This document shows positions 55,401-62,308 of a stretch of DNA of 64,000 nucleotides, piece by piece. A program made the translations under genes and the position numbers. The notes beneath the pieces are model-generated. The model searched no databases, was not told where the DNA came from, and was given only the letters and a program-made list of their open reading frames with translations. The stretch's first letter is position 1. Each line of letters opens with the position of its first letter. Origin of the DNA: Liolophura sinensis (taxonomy: Eukaryota > Mollusca > Polyplacophora > Chitonida > Chitonidae); the NCBI RefSeq assembly GCF_032854445.1, contig NC_088302.1, forward strand, positions 14,133,338-14,197,337, written 5' to 3'.

Positions 55401-58400
55401 ACTCTAAACACACATGTACAAATACCAACAAGCCCATCGAAATGTAAGCATGGTGCATGTATTCCCATGGAAACCCTACACTACATGTACATGTCCAAAT
55501 ACCAACAAACCCATTGAAATGTAAACATGGTGCATGTATTCCCATGGAAACCCTACACTACATGTACATGTCCAAATACCAACAAGCCCATTGAAATGTA
55601 AAAATGGTGCATGTATTCCCACAGAAACCCTACAATACATGTACATCTCCAAATACCAACAAGCCCATTGAAATGTAAACATGGTGCATGTATTCCCATG
55701 GAAACCCTACAATACATGTACATCTCCAAATACCAACAAGCCCATTGAAATGTAAACATGGTGCATGTATTCCCATGGAAACCCTACACTACATGTCCAA
55801 ATACCAACAAACCCATTGAAATGTAAGCATGGTGCATGTATTCCCATGGAAACCCTACAATACATGTACATGTTTTATGTCACAATTTATTTCAAGTTTT
55901 CAAAATGAAGTTATCTTTTACATTTAATCTTCACAGCTGACTTACTCTAATTCCCCAACCTATTTGCATACGAAAGAGCAACTTTCACTGCAATTTATGC
56001 ACATTTTTTGTTTTTTTGTTGGATTGGTTCCATTGGGCCATTTTCAGGCTTCACAAGAAGTATAATTTTATCAATCTACATAGAATAATCCCTTCAGAAT
56101 ATGCTTGTATAAACACCTTGCAAACATGAGAAGAGGTTGAAGAATTACAGTACATATTTTGTTATTCAAAACTTATGTTTCAAATCCCAATCCAGTAGTT
56201 TGGTTAACAGCCATGTGACATTCCAGCTGACGTTTCTTTTCCAATGGGAGCACGTCTCTATTCTAAGAAATGCACTGAATGTGTTTTTCACAGGGCAAAA
56301 CTATGCATTTCCTGTGGCCTGTGTAACACATGACTTCAGAATAGTAATTTTGGGAGAAATTGGTGTGAATTAAACAATTTATATGCCTACATGTATACAG
56401 AATAATAACTCTGATACCGACTGAGCAACAACATGCAGTTTGTACAGGAGTTGATGATGCTGCAAACTTGGAAGCATGGATTAAAAAAACATGAAATAAT
56501 ACAAGAAAGCTCTGTTCAAATGCTATTCATGGTGAAAAGGATTAATCTATAAACATCAATAAAATAAATGGGTTTTTCTTCCTCACTATGCCAAGGCATA
56601 ATAATGAAGGGCTGTAAACCGATATATCCAGTACATACATGTACATGTACATGCATATCTAACAAATGGACTTTCTCAGAATTTCAGAACTATTTTAACT
56701 TTATATCTGAAATATTCAGAAAGAGTGCTACAAACATGTACAATACAAAATATAACATGTAAGTCTGTTTTTCAAAATTCAAGGTTCCTTTAATATTACA
56801 AATTTGCGAAGACTACATCAATGTGCGTGTATGCATGCATGCAAGCCATATTATTGGCTATCTGGAAATTGCACATGCCTTTGGTGCGATTTTATGCTCT
56901 CTTCTGCATTTCTGTCAGCGTGCCATGGATGTTGAGAGCTGATGAGGAAAGTGGCGGGAGGTCCATGGGGAGCTAAGGTTCAGATGACTCACATCACAGA
57001 TCGCCCATTAGTTTTTGTGGGCTACAGGACCTGGGTTCTGCTCTCATCTCCAGCACCACTATTACGCTATCAGGTGTGACAATGTGGGTAACACGGCCAA
57101 TAAATACTCCAGATAACGGATGTAATCGTGGCTTCTGCTCACAGGGGCAGGCCTTCTTTATTACAAGCATGTCTGTAAAGTCTTGCTTTGTTATTTTCCT
57201 ATAATGCCAATTTTCTCGCCTCAGATGCATCCTTGAGAGAGTCTGAAATAATTGGCCAGTATTCAGGGAATGCGTCTGAGCCCGTTAAGCATCACAGGTC
57301 ACCGTCCGGCGTTCTGCAGGTTGTCAGAGCACCTGATTATCCACCATTAATCATCCACCTATTGCGCTACCAATCCTACCAGCACTCTTCATGTATATGT
57401 CATAAGCGCCGCAATGATCTCGCAGCGGTGGTGAATCTTACTTTCATGAAGCAGCCATCTGCGTTCACCACCAATGCGTACCTTCCGGAGCATCTGTTGG
57501 CACCCTACTGGCAGAGGTGGGCTTTATCTCACCCCAGGATGTGCCAGCTTACCCAGCCTTCATTAGGATATCATACCAGGATTCTTAAAAAAAACACTGA
57601 AACCAGCTCTCGCAAGATATTACGGTCATTTGCACCCAGAGCTCAAGAATGCCCCACCGGGCGACAGTACATTTGTATAAGCACTTACATGTAATGTAAT
57701 CAAATCTAACAAATGTTAAAATGGTCTCCAGAAGGGAAGGTGATGCAGGAACTACAATGCATAGAATTAAAATTATGGTCGCAGACATCTACATGAACTG
57801 TCTTAAACAACACTTTGCAAACACCCAGTGTACACAAACATGGGTTGATCTTCTTAATATCAACCATACACTTTGTAAACTTATTTCTGTGCATATACAT
57901 GTACAGTAGGTGTCACAAGAAAACAGTCGCTTCTAATTATTTGTTTATTTATTGGATTCTTGTTTAAAACAACATTCATTTATACAAGGATCATATGGAT
58001 GGAGGAAACCAGAGTGCCTGGGGTAAACAAGTGGCCTTTGGCAAGTAATTGACAAACTTTCACCCATGTGATAGACAAATACTGACACCATATTGTTAGA
58101 AGACAAGTGGCTGGACTGTGGTTAAACGTCCACACATTAATACAATGTATTAACCAATCCCCTGTATAGGCAAATTTTGAACCCGCACATTATAAGTAGC
58201 GACAAAAGAACCTTAAACCGCTGGACCACAGCCAGCTTCCCAGTTTTAATTTATTCCTGATTATTTACTCACCTGAGGCATTTTAACATGTTTTAAATGT
58301 TACATATTAATTCTCAAATACAGTCTTCCAAAACCTAACACTCAACGTGAACTAAATCATTTAATGACAGGTCTACATGTACATGTATGTGCACTTTAAA

Positions 58401-60464
58401 ATAAGACATCAGGTGCTAAAATAATACATGGGGCAGATGACATAACGCATAATGGCTATCCTGATTCTGGGTTGCGTTTACCTGTATGACTACTGTAGAA
58501 AGTACACAGCTGTAGAATTGCTGTCTCAAACATGTTGTCCTACTGGCACCATTGTGACCCATGGGAACAAATCACTTTACAAAATCTTTTTTTCACAGAA
58601 AGCACATCACTTTTCCATTAAAGGCCCTTGCAATAAATAAGAACTTTATACTTTTTTTCTTTCCTTTTTTGTGTTTAAAGTTGGTAATTTTGTTTTTACA
58701 TCAAATATTAATTTTCCATTCAAGCAAAAAAAAAAACAAGAGGAAAATCACATATTTCAATGGTGTCATGTGAATGCATCCACACTTTGCATTATCAGTC
58801 TGCCATTTATCCTCATTTTTTTTCTTCCCCTGATCTGATTAAAATCAGGCAATAAATAGTCATTCTGGCTTCAGTGTACTCAAATCAGACCATTCCAAAA
58901 ATGCATTGTGCCAAAAAGTGTGAAATCAATACATACCAGGGCTTCTATCACTAAACCAGTTCAGTCAAAGCTCACAATCAGGGGTAACCACATTCCCGTG
59001 ATGGTTATGAGCAATGAGGTCAGTATAACCTTATGATTGGACCAATCAAGACGATGGAGCATCCAAGCAAACAGTATTATAACCCCACAGTATCGTCTGT
59101 AACATCTTCTGCCCTGACAATTACAGAGACAGTTCCCTCACGATCACAGGAATTAGGGCCAACATTAGCCAAACTGACTACGCGCCTCAGTGAGACAATC
59201 AATTACGTTGCCTGTAAATGTTCGTTTTACATTAATAAATTGCATGAGGTTTACATAATGTGGATCATGGAGGTGACATTAAAGAGAGCATTTAGTTGAT
59301 GGCTGGGGCTTCAGCTGAATATAGCCAAGTGTGTAAGATTTCTCCATAACCAATTTAAAGAAACTGTTATAGATTTCCATAATATGAAGTATGGAAATGA
59401 AACGAAAGCATGCGAACATGTTGGTGGGATGTGATGCGAGTATGAAGAGAATCAATTGGCACGAATTTCCCACACCTGATGGGACATTCCAAATGTATAT
59501 AGCATGCCATAAGAACTCTGAAGCAAGTACTGTTTTTTTTTTGGTTTGTGAAAACACATGAATGTACAGTACCTTGCTTGTAACCTCGGGTCAGAGAGTG
59601 GAAATTGCATATAAGCTGAATGTTTGCTTAACACCATTTGCCAAGAGCTAGTGGGATAACAATAAAAATGTTTTCCATGTTTGCCAGAAAATGTATATAT
59701 GTGCAATGTCACATACATTGCATGAGTTAACCAAAACCTGGGACTTATACGCTCTATGCTCAAAGAATCAACACACTAGGGTCATTAAATGTATATTGTA
59801 GGCACATGTATGTACTGTATTTCTAATTTCTCAGTACTAGTAAGATCAGTCTCCATGGGGCATACAATACATGTATGTTTCCCTTGAACTCTTTTGTTTC
59901 CAACTCAAATGAACAGAAGTGTCTAAGAGTATCATAATCAAAAGGTTCCACACAAACGTCCATTGTTCAAGATGACCCGGAGACCATAACTGTGCCGACT
60001 GTATACCCATTGGGTTAGAAATAAACTGAAACACCACTAGGAATGGTCTGATATTTATTTTCTTCTCCCTAAATAAAATGAACTCGCTTTCTAATAGGCC
60101 TACACAGACTCAGGTTTTGCTTAGTTTTGCTCTCTGGGGTACCCTGAACAATCAGTCAGGGAAACAACCACCAATCATTGCAGTAATACAATACACAGTC
60201 ATCAGCATTTTCTGACAAACTGAGCCCCCAGATATGTCTATTGTTTACAGGAGAACGTAAACTGACAGCTCCTGCAAAACAGAATTCAAAACAATCTGAC
60301 TTGTCCTTTCCTGTATCAGAAGATCAGGAAAAGGAGAAAAAAAAAAAACGCTTAAAAGTACTTACATTTTTATCTCTGACTAAATCCCTATGGTGGTAAG
60401 AGCTGGAGTACAGGGATCGCTTGGCCACTTTTCTATGTTGAAGATGATAATAATCTGGCATAAT
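7197..60464 (-). CDS. furin: Furin-like proprotein convertase gene, 5'-partial, multi-exon
   Basis: Ca2+-dependent subtilisin-like endoprotease that cleaves secretory precursors after paired or multiple basic residues; family members act in the trans-Golgi, at the cell surface or as secreted enzymes. Exons on the minus strand in transcription order: 60464-60366, 37936-37847, 26680-26513, 26077-26001, 25489-25401, 21343-21171, 20396-20184, 18803-18703, 17930-17827, 16775-16658, 15922-15621, then either 9933-9731 plus 9298-9092 or 7420-7197. All junctions are GT-AG and in phase. Triad regions read DDGIE (Asp), RHGTRCAGE (His) and GTSASAP (Ser), with WASGNGG for the oxyanion Asn. Residues such as [15 protein letters not shown] and [13 protein letters not shown] fit furin better than PC1, PC2 or PC7. 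About 572 or 634 residues are covered once the broken exon is allowed for. Signal peptide and early propeptide are missing. Exon 26513-26680 is frame-disrupted as given, so the locus may be non-functional or misassembled. Confidence 0.93.
9092..9298 (-). CDS. furin: Probable terminal furin exon for isoform A: aromatic and basic tail
   Basis: 207 bp, 68 codons plus TGA at 9092-9094. Acceptor cccactttcttcag; it enters in phase 0, as required after the exon ending at 9731. It encodes [20 protein letters not shown], then [20 protein letters not shown], and ends SRRSGKP. The tail is rich in Tyr, Trp, Phe, Arg and Lys, with one Cys. It has no transmembrane segment, no Cys-rich repeats and no cytosolic sorting signal of vertebrate furin. 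I do not recognise it in other families. The call rests on the splice site, phase match and open frame, not on homology. Confidence 0.6.
   Translation of the reverse strand, partial: EPVIPVKVFHPYIWRSYYSYHQWRSSAYARHKFFRPNYKQCVYQTLSLQDKASILQVKRLTSRRSGKP
9731..9933 (-). CDS. furin: Alternative furin exon A: last P-domain strand plus Thr/Ser-rich stalk
   Basis: 203 bp, phase 1 to phase 0; acceptor tttttctctgattccag, donor GTACAC after AAG. After the split Leu codon it encodes [15 protein letters not shown], completing the P domain. A low-complexity stalk follows ([33 protein letters not shown]) that looks mucin-like and is probably O-glycosylated. R-G-T-R-R within the stalk contains a minimal furin motif (R-x-x-R). 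If the donor is not used, the frame runs on to a TGA at 9677-9679, giving a Pro-rich end. If it is used, the frame joins the exon at 9298. Confidence 0.85.
9934..15620. other. Intron upstream of alternative exon A
   Basis: 5.7 kb between the P-domain exon and exon A. It contains the 48-bp repeat array at 12230-12650, with a degenerate tail to about 12800, and a CpG-containing patch near 15000-15200. No further copy of the LKEW exon was noticed. Confidence 0.7.
12230..12800. repeat. 48-bp minisatellite, about 8-9 copies, degenerating rightwards
   Basis: The repeated unit runs gattccaacagacttacta, then catgtatttgggcactaag, then nnctcatttt. Copies from 12230 to about 12650 are well conserved with a few substitutions. 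Related words (gattccaacacac, taggcactttta) persist to about 12800. It lies inside the intron before exon A. Confidence 0.9.
15621..15922 (-). CDS. furin: Furin exon: P domain body
   Basis: 302 bp, phase 2 to phase 1; acceptor cctgtttcag, donor GTAAGT. Encodes about 100 residues of the beta-barrel P domain needed for folding and Ca2+ and pH dependence. Visible blocks are [52 protein letters not shown] and [11 protein letters not shown]. The usual R-R-G-D motif of convertase P domains reads R-R-G-E here. The barrel's last strand (LKEWxLVxxGT) is missing from this exon and is supplied by either of two downstream exons. Confidence 0.96.
16000..16062. repeat. 18-bp tandem repeat, about 3.5 copies
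   Basis: Unit ctgtttacgacaaacact, nearly perfect, in the short intron between the exons at 15922 and 16658. A run of 18 A lies nearby at 16120-16137. Confidence 0.9.
16401..16553 (+). mobile_element. SINE family 1, 3' fragment
   Basis: Matches the 3' half of the tRNA-derived SINE seen in full at 61818-62055: gtgggaaggtctg, ggatggtc, gtttcctcc, cccaccataacgctgg, aagtgaaatattctt, ending caatcaaataaataaata. The 5' tRNA-like head is missing. It lies in the intron between the exons at 15922 and 16658. Confidence 0.85.
16658..16775 (-). CDS. furin: Furin exon: catalytic domain to P-domain junction
   Basis: 118 bp, phase 1 to phase 2; acceptor ttttcttgacag, donor GTAAAG (weaker than its neighbours). 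Encodes [20 protein letters not shown] then [29 protein letters not shown] ends the subtilisin fold and VPPQHIC begins the P domain. K-N-W-T-T holds a possible N-glycosylation sequon. The two introns around it carry SINE fragments in opposite orientation (16401-16553 and 17160-17305). Confidence 0.95.
17160..17305 (-). mobile_element. SINE family 1, internally deleted copy
   Basis: Contains ccagcattatggtggagg, acgaccatccg, then jumps to gagcatgagccggacttgaa (reverse of the tRNA B box) and agcgaccacaatggtgagag. The 3' tail and part of the middle are missing. Opposite orientation to the copy at 16401-16553, on the other side of exon 16658-16775. Confidence 0.85.
17827..17930 (-). CDS. furin: Furin exon: end of catalytic domain
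   Basis: 104 bp, phase 2 to phase 1; acceptor tctgttgcag, donor GTAAGA. Encodes [20 protein letters not shown] and [11 protein letters not shown]. The [10 protein letters not shown] helix and NGVGRK are hallmarks of furin and its invertebrate orthologues. The final Val codon is split with the next exon, which opens SHSFGYGL. Confidence 0.97.
18703..18803 (-). CDS. furin: Furin exon: catalytic Ser
   Basis: 101 bp, phase 0 to phase 2; acceptor gtttctgtcag, donor GTAAGT. Encodes [20 protein letters not shown] then [20 protein letters not shown] carries the nucleophilic Ser. The last codon (AA|T, Asn) is split with the next exon, giving the junction LQANPRLTW typical of furins. Confidence 0.97.
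20184..20396 (-). CDS. furin: Furin exon: oxyanion-hole Asn region
   Basis: 213 bp, 71 codons, phase 0 at both ends; acceptor ctgttctag, donor GTAAGT. Begins [20 protein letters not shown], where the Asn in SGNGG is the oxyanion-hole residue (Asn295 in human furin; Asp in PC2). Asn here argues against PC2. It continues with [20 protein letters not shown], the conserved Ca2+-site and S1-pocket region, and ends [10 protein letters not shown]. There is no frame damage. Confidence 0.97.
21171..21343 (-). CDS. furin: Furin exon: catalytic-domain core (RMLDG...SASWGP...DGP)
   Basis: 173 bp, phase 1 to phase 0; acceptor tcttcctggtag, donor GTGAGC. Contains [20 protein letters not shown], then [18 protein letters not shown] and ends [14 protein letters not shown] and the [10 protein letters not shown] acidic loop line the S1/S2 pockets that give furins their specificity for Arg and Lys. 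The match to furin is continuous with no gaps. The downstream neighbour follows after a 774-bp intron. Confidence 0.97.
21344..25400. other. 4-kb intron with short-unit repeat and possible conserved patches
   Basis: Holds the 15-21 bp repeat cluster at 21834-22350, a 14-base C run at 22704-22717, and two GC-richer, CpG-containing, non-repetitive patches at about 22900-23340 and 24110-24730 with no convincing coding frame. Confidence 0.5.
21834..22350. repeat. Short-unit minisatellite built on 'tgtcctataactacttgtaca'-like units
   Basis: Variable 15- to 21-base units combine cctataactacttgtacat and gtacatgtcctataacc. Units lengthen by 6 bases through an extra ACATGT step. The lack of stops in the unit leaves long frames open on both strands. 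These are by-products of the repeat, not genes. Confidence 0.9.
25401..25489 (-). CDS. furin: Furin exon: catalytic His block
   Basis: 89 bp, phase 2 to phase 1; acceptor tttgtatgcag, donor GTAAGA. Completes Arg and then encodes [20 protein letters not shown] followed by [10 protein letters not shown]. The first residue is the catalytic His of the subtilisin-type triad. [11 protein letters not shown] is near-invariant in proprotein convertases. The Cys residues here take part in the conserved disulphides of the catalytic domain. The final Gly codon is split with the exon at 21343. Confidence 0.96.
25562..25970 (-). mobile_element. SINE family 3, filling the intron between furin exons 26001 and 25489
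   Basis: Shares layout with 57939-58245: ttatttattttattgatg at the 3' side, cttgggcaagttgcc, then agacaagtgg, then reverse-complemented tRNA-like boxes (the minus strand has GTTCAAAACT as B box). It occupies about 80% of a 511-bp intron. Confidence 0.7.
26001..26077 (-). CDS. furin: Furin exon: catalytic-domain loop before the active-site His
   Basis: 77 bp, phase 0 to phase 2; acceptor cttatgatag, donor GTACGG. Encodes [20 protein letters not shown] followed by SSNENR, the acidic Ca2+-binding and substrate-pocket region of furins that precedes the H-G-T-R-C-A-G-E block. The final codon (AG|A, Arg) is split with the next exon. It is separated from the duplicated exon by a 435-bp intron in which nothing else was recognised. 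Confidence 0.93.
26513..26680 (-). CDS. furin: Furin exon with catalytic Asp, disrupted by 40-bp tandem duplication and 1-bp deletion
   Basis: Acceptor gttatgtttcag, donor GTACGT. The exon starts in phase 0 with [17 protein letters not shown], a match to the start of the furin catalytic domain. One base is then missing in the codon after QQ, because the homologous reading [20 protein letters not shown] is only open in another frame. The 40 bases at 26531-26570 are repeated exactly at 26571-26610, duplicating the segment with the catalytic Asp (D-D-G). The second copy returns to the expected frame and ends DLSRNY at the donor. The exon is 168 bp; without both changes it would be 129 bp (43 codons). 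As written, no frame is open through it: the entry frame meets TAG soon after ACG-ATG-GCA. Whether this is assembly error, allele or real decay cannot be told from the window. Confidence 0.88.
26531..26610. repeat. Perfect 40-bp tandem duplication inside the catalytic-Asp exon
   Basis: Bases 26531-26570 and 26571-26610 are identical. On the plus strand each copy starts aggatggtcagtttctatgc and ends aagtatcgtgacg. Zero divergence means a very recent event or an assembly artefact. Confidence 0.97.
27050..27238 (+). repeat. Diverged interspersed repeat, copy 1
   Basis: Aligns with 55962-56160: gcatacgaaagagcaacttt, tgcaatttatg, cattttcagg-like block, tataattttatca, aattacagtacatat. Similarity is interrupted by small indels. 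No family was identified. Confidence 0.75.
27730..27823 (-). mobile_element. SINE family 1, 3' end fragment
   Basis: Reads tttatttgattggtgtttta, cgccatactcaagaatattt, cacctatac, then decays around 'atatggtgagaggaag'. This is the 3' end of the element in reverse orientation. Confidence 0.8.
29791..30000. repeat. Two-copy tandem repeat of about 110 bp
   Basis: Both copies contain gaattcttccc, ttggagaactaaggantgtc and aacacaaaaatatatgccaa. They diverge by several substitutions, so the duplication is not recent. Confidence 0.85.
30514..30586 (+). mobile_element. SINE family 2, 3' end fragment
   Basis: Contains cgtcgtcatatgactgaaaa, attgtt, ggcgttaaaccccaagca, then tandem 'actc'. It is identical in layout to the 3' end of the full copy at 42877-43235. 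Confidence 0.85.
32521..32650. repeat. 30-bp tandem repeat, about 4.3 copies
   Basis: Unit approx. tgtaccagttcacgttagta then ccagtcacaa. Copies alternate between 'cggg' and 'cacg' variants. The unit length is divisible by three, so frames stay open on both strands without implying a gene. Confidence 0.93.
37847..37936 (-). CDS. furin: Furin exon: propeptide end and primary autocleavage site
   Basis: 30 codons, phase 0 to phase 0; acceptor ...aacatttcag, donor GTGAGT. It reads [20 protein letters not shown] and continues to [10 protein letters not shown]. The first part is the propeptide C-terminus of proprotein convertases. R-V-K-R is the primary autocatalytic site that separates propeptide from mature enzyme. 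[10 protein letters not shown] is the conserved N-terminus of the catalytic domain; the FNDPKW form is also common in PC5 and PACE4. The exon sits alone between introns of 22.4 kb and 11.2 kb. Confidence 0.95.
40570..41560. repeat. Diverged local duplication (two copies about 720 bp apart)
   Basis: 40590-40850 and 41320-41555 share acagagataacaaagatatg, tcactgta, cctaaacatagaa, cattgccaagaa, tttccaaca and cctgtaaacca, in the same order and orientation with indels. Confidence 0.75.
42877..43235 (+). mobile_element. SINE family 2, full-length, with target-site duplication
   Basis: Starts with a tRNA-like head (A box around tagcacagttggttgagcg, B box around agatccaggatcaatcc). A body with cagtgaagcagcactaaata follows, and it ends gacgttaaaccccaagca then 'actc' repeats. 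It is flanked by a 13-bp target-site duplication TAAWACACTCCAT (42864-42876 and 43236-43248, one mismatch). This is a Pol III-derived non-autonomous retroposon. Confidence 0.92.
44370..44975 (+). mobile_element. SINE family 2, split by a nested SINE family 1
   Basis: The head (atagctcaggtggtagagtg, ggctcaatccttgg) lies before 44454. The remainder resumes after 44721 with aagctgtagcttctttg, continues to agtgaagcagcactagataa and ends acgttaaaccctaagc plus 'actc' repeats. The interruption is the family 1 copy at 44466-44721. Confidence 0.9.
44466..44721 (-). mobile_element. SINE family 1, full-length, inserted into SINE family 2
   Basis: The left edge has the 3' tail 'attgattttgattgattttg'. It continues ggtgtttttacgccgtactc, cagcattatggtgg, cgaccatccgcaggttgctg, and the reverse-complemented tRNA head (B box in agctggacttgaactcac; A box region in gcgctagcgcgctaaccgac). 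Flanked by a 12-bp target-site duplication ccttcaaagagg (44454-44465 and 44722-44733). Confidence 0.93.
46881..48200. repeat. 120-bp minisatellite, 11 copies, with a four-unit higher-order pattern
   Basis: The core 'gatgctagctgatcttgtct' recurs at 46921, 47040, 47159, 47280, 47401 (one variant base), 47522, 47641, 47762, 47883, 48004 and 48125, at spacings of 119 or 121 bases. Each unit also contains ggctggcacccagca. Linker variants repeat every four units. Confidence 0.97.
49150..49300 (+). mobile_element. SINE family 1, diverged 3' part
   Basis: Contains gtgggaaggtcggccagcca, cagatggtcctgggctttg, cccagtttcctgcca, gtgaattattcttcagtac and gattaaaaca. It is older than the copy at 44466. Confidence 0.75.
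53804..54045 (-). mobile_element. SINE family 1, near full length
   Basis: Left edge tttatttatttatttcattg, then gagttttatgccgtactcaa, cagcattatggtgtgagg, gaccatccgcaggttgctgg, cttgacttgaagttgtagcg and accgcattggtgaaagg. The tRNA head is in reverse orientation. Confidence 0.9.
55419..55870. repeat. 77-bp tandem repeat, about 6 copies
   Basis: The unit runs caaataccaacaagcccatt, gaaatgtaaacatggtgcat, gtattcccatggaaacccta, cactacatgtacatgtc. Copies differ at few sites; one lacks an ACATGT step. Open minus-strand frames across it repeat every 77 bases and are not genes. Confidence 0.95.
55962..56160 (+). repeat. Diverged interspersed repeat, copy 2
   Basis: Second member of the pair described at 27050-27238, in the same orientation, with a short T-rich insertion in the middle. 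Confidence 0.75.
56880..57680. other. GC-richer non-repetitive patch in the 22-kb intron
   Basis: Stands out from its AT-rich surroundings by higher GC, retained CpG and lack of simple repeats. It is open for 168 codons on plus (57188-57694) and 78 codons on minus (56994-57230), but neither frame looks like a known protein. It may be a conserved regulatory element, an exon of an unknown transcript or an old repeat. Confidence 0.3.
57939..58245 (-). mobile_element. SINE family 3
   Basis: The 3' side is tttgtttatttattggattc. The 5' side, read on minus, has a tRNA-like A box TGTGGTCCAGCGGTTTAAGG and B box GGGTTCAAAAT. The middle shares agacaagtggctgg and cctttggcaagt with the copy at 25562-25970. 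Confidence 0.8.
60366..60464 (-). CDS. furin: Furin exon: second half of propeptide with internal cleavage site
   Basis: 33 codons, phase 0 to phase 0. The acceptor follows a long pyrimidine run (ttttttttccag) and the donor is GTAAGT. The peptide begins [19 protein letters not shown], which aligns with the furin propeptide segment around the secondary (pH-gated) cleavage site. The His just before R-K-V-A-K-R occupies the place of human furin His69, the known pH sensor, and K-R is the internal site cut after the first autoprocessing event. This is the most upstream exon found. The preceding exon must end in phase 0 and should encode the start of the propeptide; it was not found between 60465 and 64000. 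The next exon lies 22.4 kb away. Confidence 0.9.
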
Positions 60465-60837
60465 CTGGAAAAAAAAGACAATATATATCAGTGGATTAGA
60501 CAGAGCCAGTTTCTAGCAGTTCCAGTCAGACAAATAAACACAACAAGTCCATTCACAGACAGCATCAAAAAGGTCATATGCTGGGTACTTGTACCATGTT
60601 GTTTTTGCAGCTGAACACTGTAAAACAAGACCAGCTTCTAACCCTGCAATGTATACAATGTATTAACCAAGCTGGCAGAGGCTTGACCTTCCCTGTATCA
60701 AGAAAGTATGGGAACCCTTTTGCCCATTGTATCAACCAGTTACAATGGTTTGTATTGGGTACAAATCATTTACTTCTTGAAAGCACAATCATGTCTATGA
60801 CGGTAAAGAGGCTAAAGAAAGTTTGCTTTACCAAAGA

Positions 60838-60996
60838 TTTATTTATTTATTCATTCGTTTGGTGTTTTACCCCACACTTCAAAGAATATTTCATTTATAT
60901 GACCACAGCCAGCATTATGGTGGGAGGAAACCAGGCAGAGCCTGAGAGAAACCCACAACCATCTCCAGGTTGCTGGAAGACCTTCCCACAAATGAG
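60838..60996 (-). mobile_element. SINE family 1, 5'-truncated
   Basis: Begins tttatttatttattcattcg, ttggtgttttaccccacac, continues cagcattatggtgggaggaa, accatctccaggttgctgga and ends gaccttcccac; the tRNA head is missing, as expected from incomplete reverse transcription. Confidence 0.88.
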
Positions 60997-61817
60997 CTTT
61001 ACCAAAGAAATGCCATACTTCTCAACAACCTCTGCACATGTCAATGTATATATCTCATGACTAAAAGTTAGATGCTGAGATTTGTTTTAACCTTTGTATG
61101 CAAAGCTAGCATTTACATGTACAACTGGAATAATGTCACTTTGGAGAAGTAGCACAGTCACAGAACTTTTGAAAATTTCTGAACCCTTTTAAACAACCCT
61201 AATTAAAAAACATAAAACCTACATTTACAATTCCAGGTAAATGCGTTTATATGCATGCTCTGACATGACAAACGCAGTGGTGCATCAAAACCTTTTCACA
61301 AATATGAGTCTCATAAATTTTTTTTCAGGCTCTACACATTACACTTAAAAAGATGCATACTGTTTTCTGATGACAACAGATATATACAGGTACAACGTGT
61401 AATGAGTTTTTGTTGTTCAAATGTGTAACTTCCCCCACCCTGACCAACAGAAGTTTCCATGTTACTCTGATGTTTCAACAGAAACAACAACGTGGAATAA
61501 ATATACAGGGTTTGCAGTCTTTATACCACTAGTGCAGTGCAAAACAGGCACATAGACATGTATACTGTACATGAATTTGCAATTAAACTTTAAAGACAGA
61601 AAAACTAACTTTGTCAAATTGTTGTTTTTGAGGCTGAGGATCACATAAACTCCATGTACATGTATTAATACATCTTCTGTGGTGACAAATGTTAAGCTGT
61701 GGCTTAATGTTAAAAGTATGTTCTTGAATCCTGTGTTTTTTTCATAGAAATTATACACAACATATAGCGACGTTTTCATCCGGGCTAATATTAACACCAT
61801 ATAACCCTATGATGAGT

Positions 61818-62055
61818 GCAGCTTGGTTAGTTAGCACACTAGCACTGTGTAATGATCCAGGAGCCTCTCACCAATGTGGTCGCTCTGAGTTCAAGTCTAG
61901 CTCATGCTGTAAGCTGGAAAGACCGCCAGTGACCTGCAGATGGTCGTGGGTTTCCACTCGGACACTGACCAGTTTCCACCCATTATATTGTTAGGCGCCA
62001 TCATATAAGTGAAATATTCTTGGGTGTAAAACACCAATCAAATAAATAAATAATA
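61818..62055 (+). mobile_element. SINE family 1, near full length, with tRNA-like head
   Basis: The tRNA-like A box lies around ttggttagttagcacactag and the B box is gagttcaagtctagctc. The body has gacctgcagatggtcgtggg and agtttccacccattat. The tail is aagtgaaatattcttggg, then gtaaaacaccaatcaaataa. Orientation is clear from the head being on the left. Confidence 0.9.
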
Positions 62056-62143
62056 TGATCAGAGTATTGTACATGCACATATGTTGATTAAGTGATACAC
62101 CAAGTGCTGAAAAAAAGTCAGTGGAGAATAGCTGATGTAGAAA

Positions 62144-62255
62144 CTATATATGTATATATATATACATTTATATATATATATATATGATGATAAATCACGT
62201 GCATGTGTACATATTGTAATTACTGACGTATTACATGTACATTACCCATTACTTT

Positions 62256-62308
<53 letters not shown>
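62144..62308. repeat. TA microsatellites
   Basis: Two alternating TA tracts (62144-62186 and 62256-62308, the latter running into CACACACA). Confidence 0.95.

Larger units (their letters stand above)
37937..60365. other. 22-kb intron in the propeptide region
   Basis: The largest intron in the gene. It holds SINEs at 42877-43235, 44370-44975, 49150-49300, 53804-54045 and 57939-58245, the 120-bp minisatellite at 46881-48200, a 77-bp array at 55419-55870, and several GC-richer non-repetitive patches (38390-38700, 45480-45780, 48240-48520, 50040-50330, 53030-53330, 56880-57680, 59050-59300). No exon of a known protein was recognised. Confidence 0.6.

Noticed and set aside
55476-55759. Two overlapping 68-codon minus frames rich in Trp, Tyr and Cys
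   Set aside because: Offset by exactly the 77-bp repeat period; products of the array.
57188-57694. 168-codon plus frame
   Set aside because: No recognisable domain or splice context; kept only as part of a compositional island.
60578-61060. 160-codon plus frame
   Set aside because: Runs through a SINE family 1 copy, antisense to the gene.
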